Source: a virus. Taken from it: a DNA stretch of 28,488 bases. The translations under genes and the position numbers were made by a program. How positions within the stretch are numbered: position 1 is the first letter of the stretch; the number at the start of each line of letters is the position of its first letter. The DNA lies in the IMG/VR virus record IMGVR_UViG_3300029448_000304, positions 1 through 28,488 of that record. The stretch is one strand, 5' to 3'. The notes below the pieces were generated by a model. It saw only the letters and a list, made by a program, of their open reading frames with translations. It did no database searches and was not told the DNA's origin. Below, piece after piece: positions 23,539-28,488 of this stretch.

Positions 23539-24422
23539 TACTCAAAATGCTTTGTCCCTTTACCTTTTCGCTTATCCAGTGCGGTTTTAGCACCTTGAAA
23601 TGTGTGCTTCATATAGGGTTTAACTGACTGAGGATTGGCGTGACCACTCACTTGCATGATACCTGCCATTCCTACGCCAGCTTCAACCATTTGTGTAACA
23701 CCTGTTCTACGCAAGTCCATCAGGCGTAGTTCCTCAGACAGCCCAGCTTCACGCATGACAGCCCTTCCAGCTTTGGATAGACGTTCCATGCTGTATGGCT
23801 GGTACTCGCCCTGTACAGGCGTTGTGCGAGGAACAACATACTGTTGAAAGCCAAAGTCCTGCTCCTGTTGTGTCAGCATCTCAAGCAAGTCATCTTCGAT
23901 GGGCAATGTTACCTCTGCCCTGCGCTTAGACTGCTCAAGATATAGCTTGCGTTCTTCCAAGTCAATGTTGTCCCACGTCAGCAGACGCATATCACCTAGA
24001 CGCTGGCACCATTCGTATGCCATGTGTACAATCAGGCCAATGCTGCGCCATTGAAACTCGCCATAGGCGGTGTCAAGGAATTGACGCACATCATCCTCTG
24101 TCCACACAACCTTGCGTTGTGGTGGTGTCTTGCGCCTGACATTGGCAAAGGGATTGACTGTCGCATACTCCATGTCAATAGCGTAACGAAACAGAATAGA
24201 TGACACAGTACAGACGTGGTTGGCAAGGCTAATGCCTCGCTCAACCCAGCCTTCGTATGCGTGTTTGGCTTGCTTGCTTGTGAGTTCACAAAAATTCACA
24301 GAGCCAAAATCATCTAGCATGATACCAAGAAAGTATTTATAGTCCTTCTTAGTTCTGCTTCGTAACATCTTGAAATCATTGGAATTGTAGTACTTATCCA
24401 CAAGATGTTTTACTGTCTTCAT
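23535..24422 (-). CDS. int: Tyrosine recombinase / integrase with altered box II
   Basis: A 295-residue protein. The N-terminal 100 residues form the SAM-like core-binding domain. The catalytic domain has Arg141 (WCQRLGDMRLLTW), Lys166 (EQSKRRAEV), MDLRR at 235-239, the second His (SGHANPQSV, His261) and Tyr270 (PYMKHTF). The box II pattern H-x-x-R reads M-D-L-R, so the usual His is Met; Arg238 is present. The enzyme would integrate the phage into the host chromosome. The ribosome-binding site is weak and the gene overlaps the one before it by 29 bases. Its stop codon overlaps the -35 of the promoter for the replication genes, so attP could lie in the 91-base gap that follows. Confidence 0.92.
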   Translation of the reverse strand: MKTVKHLVDKYYNSNDFKMLRSRTKKDYKYFLGIMLDDFGSVNFCELTSKQAKHAYEGWVERGISLANHVCTVSSILFRYAIDMEYATVNPFANVRRKTPPQRKVVWTEDDVRQFLDTAYGEFQWRSIGLIVHMAYEWCQRLGDMRLLTWDNIDLEERKLYLEQSKRRAEVTLPIEDDLLEMLTQQEQDFGFQQYVVPRTTPVQGEYQPYSMERLSKAGRAVMREAGLSEELRLMDLRRTGVTQMVEAGVGMAGIMQVSGHANPQSVKPYMKHTFQGAKTALDKRKGKGTKHFEY

Positions 24423-24756
24423 CTACGTCACCGTACCTTTCTTGGTCTTCTCGTATGTGTTCATCCGCATACTTGTTGAGATACTTTTCCACAAAGTCTT
24501 CTATACCATCGCTGTGGAAATGCTTTGTATAGCTACGCTTACGCGCACTCCATCTACCCGTAGTCCAGTAATACATATAGGGTCTATCTGCCCTACTGTA
24601 TATTACTATCAGCGTAGCAGACTCTATGACCGCATACTCAATGCCCTTATCTTTTAGGTATTCAATACAATGGTCAAGGGTTTGGCCTGTATCCTTGCGG
24701 AAGATAGCCTCACCCTTAGAGTTAGTCCTTACATACTCCCACTTGTGTTTGCTCAT
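24394..24756 (-). CDS. Conserved hypothetical early protein
   Basis: A 120-residue protein coupled by ATGA to the DUF932 gene and overlapping the integrase start by 29 bases. The sequence is rich in aromatic and basic residues in the middle (YMYYWTTGRWSARKRSYTKH) and acidic at the end. The block HFHSDGIEDFVEKYLNKY looks conserved-like, but I cannot name a family. No helix-turn-helix, membrane segment or catalytic motif stands out, although it lies next to the integrase, where a regulator might be expected. Confidence 0.7.
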   Translation of the reverse strand: MSKHKWEYVRTNSKGEAIFRKDTGQTLDHCIEYLKDKGIEYAVIESATLIVIYSRADRPYMYYWTTGRWSARKRSYTKHFHSDGIEDFVEKYLNKYADEHIREDQERYGDVDEDSKTSCG

Positions 24757-25586
24757 GCTGCAATCAACTCCTTGAACTGCTTGCTTTCAATCCACTGTGA
24801 CACTTCGTGTTCACGCTTGAACATAGACACAGCGTTTGTATCTTTGCCAGTGTTACGCAGGGCAAAGCCGTTACGCTCATCGGCATATGATGCATAGTTG
24901 GTGAAGGCAGAATACAATGCCCACACATTCTGACCACGCACTGACGCCTCTTGGTTATACAAGGTAAGCATCTTATCTGCTGTACGGTCAGACTTGAGTA
25001 GTGATTCAAGCATAGCTTTGACATTGCTCACAAGCACAGGGGTGTTAGCCCAGCGTTGCATCTGGTTATGATAGTTAGTGAAGTCATCATTTGATTTGCC
25101 CAACTGTGTGATGAATCTGTCAAGGCTAAAGCCGCTAGTGTTCTTGCGGCGTACCTTGTCATGCTCACCACGAATCATACCGTTGGTGCAGAAGAAGTCG
25201 ATAGCACCAAACAGCACAGTGTTTGAACACGTACCGTCCACACCATGCAGTGCAATGATACGCTGTGCAATCTCAGTCTCATGCTTGGGTGTGACGATGG
25301 TATGCTTCATGTTAGGCAGGGTCATGTCCATCATAGCCCAGCCATTGCGGTGAGCATCACGCCACACAATAGATGCACCGTCTGTCTGCTCATCAGTCAG
25401 GTTGTCTGTCACTGTAGACATAACATCACGGAAAAAATCACCATGTGATGCACAAGTGAAGTCCTTGCCCACGATAGCTATAGGTTCGCCAGTGTTGCCA
25501 TCAATGACATACTTCTTGTCAGCTACACGGGTAGGCTCAAACGAAACATCAAAGTCGAGGTTCTCAGGGATATATTCTAATGGCAT
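24753..25586 (-). CDS. DUF932 protein
   Basis: A 277-residue protein with AAAGGAG at ideal spacing before the ATG at 25586. It matches the DUF932 (phage/plasmid-like) family: an N-terminal beta-rich half, then the central block FFCTNGMIRGEHDKVRRKNT, followed by a helical C-terminus. Such proteins are widespread in plasmids and phages but their function is unknown. It lies in the early region, downstream of the promoter at 25987-25959. A host take-over or DNA-replication support role is possible but not shown. Confidence 0.8.
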   Translation of the reverse strand: MPLEYIPENLDFDVSFEPTRVADKKYVIDGNTGEPIAIVGKDFTCASHGDFFRDVMSTVTDNLTDEQTDGASIVWRDAHRNGWAMMDMTLPNMKHTIVTPKHETEIAQRIIALHGVDGTCSNTVLFGAIDFFCTNGMIRGEHDKVRRKNTSGFSLDRFITQLGKSNDDFTNYHNQMQRWANTPVLVSNVKAMLESLLKSDRTADKMLTLYNQEASVRGQNVWALYSAFTNYASYADERNGFALRNTGKDTNAVSMFKREHEVSQWIESKQFKELIAA

Positions 25587-25588
25587 AT

Positions 25589-25870
25589 CTATGCTCCTTT
25601 CAGATTGAATTGAAACTCAAGTGTGTCCTTTGCATCGGACAGTTCTTGCAAGTCATACGCAGACACAGCCCGTATGCCGCCCATGTCTGGGTATAATGCG
25701 GTATCAAGTATGCTATCAAGCAGTCTATTCACTTCAACAACTGCCTTACGTTGTTCAAGAGATAACTTGTTTATCTTGACTGCACGAGCAGCTTTGTCTT
25801 TCTCACGCAGTTTCTCCCAATACGCCATACGTTGCTTGGGTGTCATGTTGTGGTATTCTATCTTCGCCAT
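25589..25870 (-). CDS. Small helical early protein
   Basis: The frame is open for 146 codons, but the ATG at 25870 is preceded by AAGGAG at seven bases and gives a normal 93-residue protein, so I use it. The product is charged and helical (NMTPKQRMAYWEKLREKDKA, then LSLEQRKAVVEVNRLL), with a coiled-coil-like first half. It lies two bases from the DUF932 gene and is the first full-length gene after the promoter at 25987-25959. Function unknown. Confidence 0.7.
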   Translation of the reverse strand: MAKIEYHNMTPKQRMAYWEKLREKDKAARAVKINKLSLEQRKAVVEVNRLLDSILDTALYPDMGGIRAVSAYDLQELSDAKDTLEFQFNLKGA

Positions 25871-25881
25871 ATCATATCTCC

Positions 25882-25938
25882 TTACATAGCTAATATAATT
25901 AGTGGTAGTATTACAGTCACAAAAATTACAACATCCAT
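25882..25938 (-). CDS. 18-residue hydrophobic peptide (putative)
   Basis: Directly after the promoter at 25987-25959 is GGAAGGAG, then an ATG nine bases later that opens an 18-codon frame ending at TAA 25884-25882. The peptide, MDVVIFVTVILPLIILAM, is entirely hydrophobic apart from one Asp, so it would be a minimal membrane peptide. It ends four bases before the AAGGAG of the next gene. It could be a tiny membrane regulator or a translated leader; it may also be chance. The strong ribosome-binding site and the fit between promoter and next gene are the evidence. Confidence 0.42.
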   Translation of the reverse strand: MDVVIFVTVILPLIILAM

Positions 25939-26423
25939 TGTGGCTTGCTCCTTCCCTTGTTATATCGGGCGAAAGCACTTTTGTCAACCTTGTAGAACGC
26001 ACGATACGCCATGATAGGCCAGTTCTCATCCGTCTTTAGGTCATCGTGTCCACTGAAACACTGTGGGTGTGGTGTCATAAAGTTGGTTGTGTCAGGTATG
26101 AAATGCACACCCTCTTTCAACACTTCGTAGTGCTTGCCAGCACCATGCTGTTTGCCATAGCGGTGTGTATACTCACGAAGCATGGCATCATACAGCCGGA
26201 AGGCATAGCCGTAGTTACGCTGGTTGTCCATTGCCCACAGTGTGCAAGGATGCTTCTGATGCACAGGCTTATACAAGCCCATCTCTTGTGCATACTCTGG
26301 CGCATGATGCCACAGGCTAGTGCATAGCATCTGTGCTTCTTCCAATGGCATCTTGACAATATGCTGGTCACACAGTGACTTAGCTATGGCATCGGGGTGA
26401 TGCTCAATTAGAAATCTATTCAT
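25926..26423 (-). CDS. Phage protein of the 'CDxHIVKM' family (DenV-like fold possible)
   Basis: The start at 26423 has AAAGGA seven bases upstream and is coupled by ATGA to the gene before it; a longer reading up to 26492 would overlap that gene. The 165-residue product contains CDQHIVKMPLEEAQML, YKPVHQKHPCTLWAMDN and REYTHRYGKQHGAGKH, the order of a family seen in cyanophages and other marine phages: C-D-x-H-x-V-K-M, H-x-x-H-P-C-T-x-W, Y-x-x-R-Y-G-K. I recall distant similarity to T4 pyrimidine-dimer glycosylase for this family, but this is weak; treat it as uncharacterised. Confidence 0.72.
   Translation of the reverse strand: MNRFLIEHHPDAIAKSLCDQHIVKMPLEEAQMLCTSLWHHAPEYAQEMGLYKPVHQKHPCTLWAMDNQRNYGYAFRLYDAMLREYTHRYGKQHGAGKHYEVLKEGVHFIPDTTNFMTPHPQCFSGHDDLKTDENWPIMAYRAFYKVDKSAFARYNKGRSKPQWML
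25959..25987 (-). promoter_or_regulatory. sigma70-type promoter in the early region
   Basis: On the - strand, TTGACA (25987-25982), a 17-base spacer and TATAAC (25964-25959). It lies inside the 3' end of the 165-residue early gene and would transcribe the 18-residue peptide, the 93-residue protein, DUF932 and probably the integrase. It matches the other two near-perfect elements almost base for base. Confidence 0.75.
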
Positions 26424-26563
26424 GTGATTATCCTTTCTACTATACCAGCTATGGCATGATAACCTGCCCAGCCTAAGAATGCAAAGATGCAAAAGAACAA
26501 GAACATTTCAATGCCATCATGCGTGAGGTAATAGTGTATCGCCTTGTTCCACAGCTTACTCAT
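26420..26563 (-). CDS. 47-residue single-pass membrane protein
   Basis: A gene found by translating a gap: ATG at 26563, TGA 26422-26420, sharing ATGA with the next gene. The product has a charged N-terminal helix (MSKLWNKAIHYYLTHDG), a membrane segment (MFLFFCIFAFLGWAGYHAIA) and a short basic tail (ERIIT). It overlaps the gene before it by eight bases. The ribosome-binding site is weak. Small membrane peptides in early phage regions can serve in host take-over or superinfection exclusion; the function here is unknown. Confidence 0.58.
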   Translation of the reverse strand: MSKLWNKAIHYYLTHDGIEMFLFFCIFAFLGWAGYHAIAGIVERIIT

Positions 26564-26726
26564 CGTCTAACTCTTTTTGATATGCAGTCCATGCGTCAAT
26601 GAACACTTCATTGAAAGTGTGGTAATTAGCATCCTCAAAGGCGGCAGATGCCACCTCAAAGATATCCTGCCCACTCCACTCGACTGCTTGTGACAGTCGT
26701 ATTCCCCTCATTTCATTCTCACTCAT
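26556..26726 (-). CDS. 56-residue acidic early protein
   Basis: The ATG at 26726 is five bases after GGAGG and is chosen over an upstream ATG at 26738 that overlaps the site. The product is acidic with helices (LSQAVEWSGQDIFEVASAAF and NEVFIDAWTAYQKELDDE) and no membrane segment. It overlaps the gene before it by eight bases and the next by eight. Function unknown; it belongs to the tightly packed early cluster. Confidence 0.65.
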   Translation of the reverse strand: MSENEMRGIRLSQAVEWSGQDIFEVASAAFEDANYHTFNEVFIDAWTAYQKELDDE

Positions 26727-27000
26727 GCTCACCTCCATTACCTCTACCTAAACCACCAAAATACTGTGGCTTACGCTTTGCTGTTTCAAATACACCTGCC
26801 GTAATGAACACACCTGCTATCAGCAAGGCGTGTAGTGCGGCACTGATACCGAACACAACGACAGAACCCATCCACATAGAGAAGATAATGCACCACATCC
26901 ATGCCAGTATCTGCATGACCATGTGCCTTGTGTTTGTGTCAGGTATGTTGGACAGCGGGTTGTATCTACTGTCCATGATTAGTTTGTATGTGTTATTCAT
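26719..27000 (-). CDS. Two-pass membrane protein, conserved early type
   Basis: The ATG at 27000 follows GGGAG by seven bases and overlaps the stop of the preceding gene as ATGA. The 93-residue protein opens with a conserved-looking soluble part (MDSRYNPLSNIPDTNTRHMV), then has two hydrophobic segments, about residues 30-55 (MQILAWMWCIIFSMWMGSVV) and 56-73 (LHALLIAGVFITAGVF), and a charged glycine-rich C-terminus. I have seen similar 'D-x-x-x-N-P-L-x-x-x-P-D' membrane proteins in other phages, function unknown. Superinfection exclusion or envelope remodelling is possible. Confidence 0.72.
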   Translation of the reverse strand: MNNTYKLIMDSRYNPLSNIPDTNTRHMVMQILAWMWCIIFSMWMGSVVVFGISAALHALLIAGVFITAGVFETAKRKPQYFGGLGRGNGGEHE

Positions 27001-27206
27001 TGTATCACTCCCAATACCCAATTCTCTGCACAGTCCTCTGCATACTGCTCACTGTGTCCAGTTATGTTACGTTCCTCAACGATAGCACCATCCTGCATCA
27101 TGTATACAGTATAGCTACCATCAGCCTCTGCAAAGACAGTAGCCTTGCGGTATGCACCCAAGCCACGGCTACAATCTTCGTCACTATAAAACTCATGCAA
27201 TAGCAT
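26997..27206 (-). CDS. 69-residue early protein
   Basis: Three consecutive ATG codons follow AAGGAG; the third (27206) has the best spacing (seven bases), so it is used. The product, starting MLLHEFYSDEDC, is beta-rich (TVFAEADGSYTVYMMQDGAI) and ends with AEDCAENWVLGVIQ, a pattern common to small marine-phage proteins. It overlaps the gene before it by 14 bases. No function can be assigned. Confidence 0.66.
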   Translation of the reverse strand: MLLHEFYSDEDCSRGLGAYRKATVFAEADGSYTVYMMQDGAIVEERNITGHSEQYAEDCAENWVLGVIQ

Positions 27207-27408
27207 CATCATTCTCCTTTGGATACATCCACTGTGCATTGTAGTGGATGACTTCCCAGTTGATACCGATAGTGGCATCGTGGTTGTGGTCTAAATGGTG
27301 TAGCACCTCAAGTGCCTGTTCTCTGGTGAGCCAGTCACACTCCTGCATTACGTCCTCGACAGACCATACGATTGCAATCTCATCGTCTTGTAATTCAAGT
27401 ATTGGCAT
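27193..27408 (-). CDS. 71-residue conserved early protein
   Basis: Of two in-frame ATGs after AGAGGAG, the one at 27408 has proper spacing (seven bases) and is chosen. The segment WSVEDVMQECDWLTREQALE followed by HDATIGINWEVI resembles a widespread small family (D-V-x-x...L-T-x-E-Q-A-x-E-V-L...H-D-A-x-x-G-I-N-W) of unknown role found in phages and bacteria. It is acidic with no membrane helix. It overlaps both neighbours. Confidence 0.7.
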   Translation of the reverse strand: MPILELQDDEIAIVWSVEDVMQECDWLTREQALEVLHHLDHNHDATIGINWEVIHYNAQWMYPKENDDAIA

Positions 27409-27568
27409 ACTCATTCTCCTCTAACAGTTCCGGTGTGACAATGCAATTCACCATGTTGGTTTCATCCCATATGGTTTCAATAGCAATATCACTAGCATCA
27501 TCCATGTTGTCTGCTTCTACTTCAATACGGTGGGTTAAGTCAATCCATACTGTCCATGTCTTAATCAT
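27395..27568 (-). CDS. 57-residue early protein
   Basis: Found by translating the space between its neighbours. The ATG at 27568 is preceded by AGGAG eight bases upstream, and the frame ends at TGA 27397-27395, overlapping the next start by 14 bases. The product begins MIKTWTVWIDLTHRIEVEA and continues with DNMDDASDIAIETIWDE, an alternating beta strand and acidic helix like other small phage proteins whose pattern is 'V-x-V-x-A-x-x-x-x-x-A-x-x-x-A'. The strong ribosome-binding site makes it likely real. Function unknown. Confidence 0.66.
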   Translation of the reverse strand: MIKTWTVWIDLTHRIEVEADNMDDASDIAIETIWDETNMVNCIVTPELLEENEYANT

Positions 27569-27580
27569 TCACTATCTCCT

Positions 27581-27781
27581 TTAATAGACGTTGGGTTTGC
27601 CTTCTAGTTTAGCTATTAGATTTTCAAGTGCCGCATGATTACCCCACGCAACTTCCATGACATAGGCTACGTCATCATCTTTCTCTTCTACGTGCGCTAG
27701 ATAATCGTAGATATGATAAAACTGACTCGAAACAGATTCGTAGTTCTTGATTAGTGTGGTTGTGAAACTTTCTACAGTCAT
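27581..27781 (-). CDS. 66-residue early protein
   Basis: The ATG at 27781 lies eight bases after AAGGA and is preferred over an ATG at 27790 that overlaps it. The product is helical and acidic (SVSSQFYHIYDYLAHVEEKD, then GNHAALENLIAKLEGK). Its stop overlaps the ribosome-binding region of the next gene. It is one of the early cluster; no recognisable family, membrane segment or metal site. Confidence 0.64.
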   Translation of the reverse strand: MTVESFTTTLIKNYESVSSQFYHIYDYLAHVEEKDDDVAYVMEVAWGNHAALENLIAKLEGKPNVY

Positions 27782-27782
27782 G

Positions 27783-27914
27783 TCACTCATCCTTAAACAG
27801 TTTGTACATTATATAACATATTCCAACTACAGATACAACCAGATAACCGCCAATGAACACGCTGTCCCACGGCATCTGGTTGTATACGCATAGTGGTGTC
27901 ACACACTCAGTCAT
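27783..27914 (-). CDS. 43-residue single-pass membrane protein
   Basis: Read in a gap: ATG at 27914, overlapping the upstream stop by eight bases, and TGA 27785-27783. The product has a short polar start (MTECVTPLCVYNQMPWDS), one membrane segment (VFIGGYLVVSVVGICYIMYK) and a charged end (LFKDE), giving the layout expected for a small membrane protein. No clear ribosome-binding site is present apart from AAAGAG, so coupling to the preceding gene is probably needed. Function unknown. Confidence 0.52.
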   Translation of the reverse strand: MTECVTPLCVYNQMPWDSVFIGGYLVVSVVGICYIMYKLFKDE

Positions 27915-28080
27915 ACTCTTTAACATAGTCCAGTTCTACTCTATGGTCAGGGTATTGGCTTTGTGTCATCTCCATTGCGAACTCAACCGCACTCTCCCAG
28001 CCATGCTGAGAGAGCGAGGCAGGGTGTACATTTACTGCCGTGTCCTGTACACCCACTGTCATACCGACAACCCAATACAT
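27907..28080 (-). CDS. 57-residue early protein
   Basis: Read between the flanking genes. The ATG at 28080 shares its A with the upstream stop (TAATG), and the frame ends at TGA 27909-27907 inside the next gene. The product, starting MYWVVGMTVGVQDTAV, has a central helix (GWESAVEFAMEMTQ) and an acidic end (DYVKEYD). It has no membrane segment of full length. The coupled start is the main support. Function unknown. Confidence 0.58.
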   Translation of the reverse strand: MYWVVGMTVGVQDTAVNVHPASLSQHGWESAVEFAMEMTQSQYPDHRVELDYVKEYD

Positions 28081-28488
28081 TAGGCCACCTCTGTGCGAGG
28101 TGTGAGGATACGCTTGCCAGAGCGAGGATGCACAGGCAACTTGGCTTTGCCACGACTACGCCGTGCAAGGTCACGCAAGTTGCTGACAGTTACATTGCCA
28201 ATCTCAATCGACACATCACGGTCACGGTTCTTGCGCTTGACAGCTTTACCCAACTCTTTGTGGAAGTGGTCAAGGAAGATACCAGCCACAGCCTCTGTTG
28301 TGTATTGCAGGTAGCCGCCTGATTCAGCCTTGGCTTCACGAGCATACTGTAATGCAAGGTCATAGAACTTGCCACGACCCAGTTTCACACCGTGATACTC
28401 ACGATACAGTGCCTCTACCTTTGCGAGTTTACGCTCAATCTCTGGCGATGCAAGCACCTGACCTGTCTTACCTGTTGAACGCTTGTGA
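28080..28488 (-). CDS. Basic early protein (5' end outside window)
   Basis: The frame stays open to the right edge of the window, so the GTG at 28457 is probably internal and the true start is beyond it. The visible part reads KRSTGKTGQVLA just before that GTG, then a charged helix (EIERKLAKVEALYREYHG) and ends with a basic segment (LARRSRGKAKLPVHPRSGKR). Its stop overlaps the next start as TAATG. The high basic content at the C-terminus suggests nucleic-acid binding, but no family is recognised. Confidence 0.68.
   Translation of the reverse strand, partial: HKRSTGKTGQVLASPEIERKLAKVEALYREYHGVKLGRGKFYDLALQYAREAKAESGGYLQYTTEAVAGIFLDHFHKELGKAVKRKNRDRDVSIEIGNVTVSNLRDLARRSRGKAKLPVHPRSGKRILTPRTEVA

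Noticed and set aside
1-28488. tRNA genes and CRISPR arrays
   Set aside because: I found no cloverleaf with T-loop and acceptor stem and no regularly spaced repeats; the only anticodon-like arm is the partial stem-loop near 23475-23489.

Overview
The window is part of a double-stranded DNA tailed-phage genome (or an integrated copy), most likely from a marine phage of an alphaproteobacterium. The grounds are a T7-like replication set (family A DNA polymerase, separate primase and DnaB-like helicase, endonuclease I, a candidate ssDNA-binding protein, an Fe-S exonuclease), a cobalamin-dependent ribonucleotide reductase, a tyrosine integrase, and structural proteins of a kind common in marine podovirus-like genomes. 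The polymerase carries a DnaJ-type CxxCxGxG zinc-finger insertion. From memory, unchecked, this is a hallmark of the HMO-2011 group (phages of SAR116, roseobacters and SAR11), the best single guess for affiliation. No RNA polymerase, terminase, capsid or portal gene lies in the window, so it is roughly half a genome.

Layout. Bases 1-12121 are read on the + strand: one tightly packed late operon of ten genes. It begins inside a SPRY-containing tail protein, followed by a DUF4376-like tail accessory protein, a second tail fibre or receptor-binding protein, two small proteins (one a membrane/coiled-coil protein), a 950-residue Ala/Gln/Asn-rich virion protein, and four proteins ending in a 1273-residue putative internal virion protein. 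Bases 12118-28488 are read on the - strand. The two operons meet tail to tail with stop codons sharing the tetranucleotide TTAA and no room for an intergenic terminator.

In order of - strand transcription (right to left) the window has an early region of very small, overlapping genes (28488-24394) that includes several single-pass membrane peptides and a DUF932 protein. Next come the tyrosine integrase (24422-23535), an HNH endonuclease VII homologue, primase, helicase, DNA polymerase, a putative ssDNA-binding protein, the RecB/Cas4-like exonuclease, endonuclease I, a DUF3310 protein, class II ribonucleotide reductase, a zinc-ribbon microprotein, a putative PD-(D/E)XK nuclease, an RMF-like protein, a MazG-type pyrophosphatase and a 41-residue membrane protein.

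The genes make sense together as replication (primase, helicase, polymerase, SSB-like), processing of replication and recombination intermediates plus host-DNA breakdown (endonuclease I, Fe-S exonuclease, other nucleases), and dNTP supply and clean-up (NrdJ, DUF3310, MazG). The - strand appears to be driven by host sigma70-type promoters: I read three almost perfect TTGACA-N16/17-TATAAC elements (25987-25959, 23538-23511, 18940-18912), a good one before the primase (22993-22965) and a weaker one inside nrdJ. A 14-bp perfect palindrome covers the -10 and start region of the promoter just after the integrase, so it could be an operator. Several genes under 60 codons were found by reading the gaps by eye (47, 48, 52, 57, 57, 43 and 18 residues). 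With them included there is no stretch over 300 bases without a gene.
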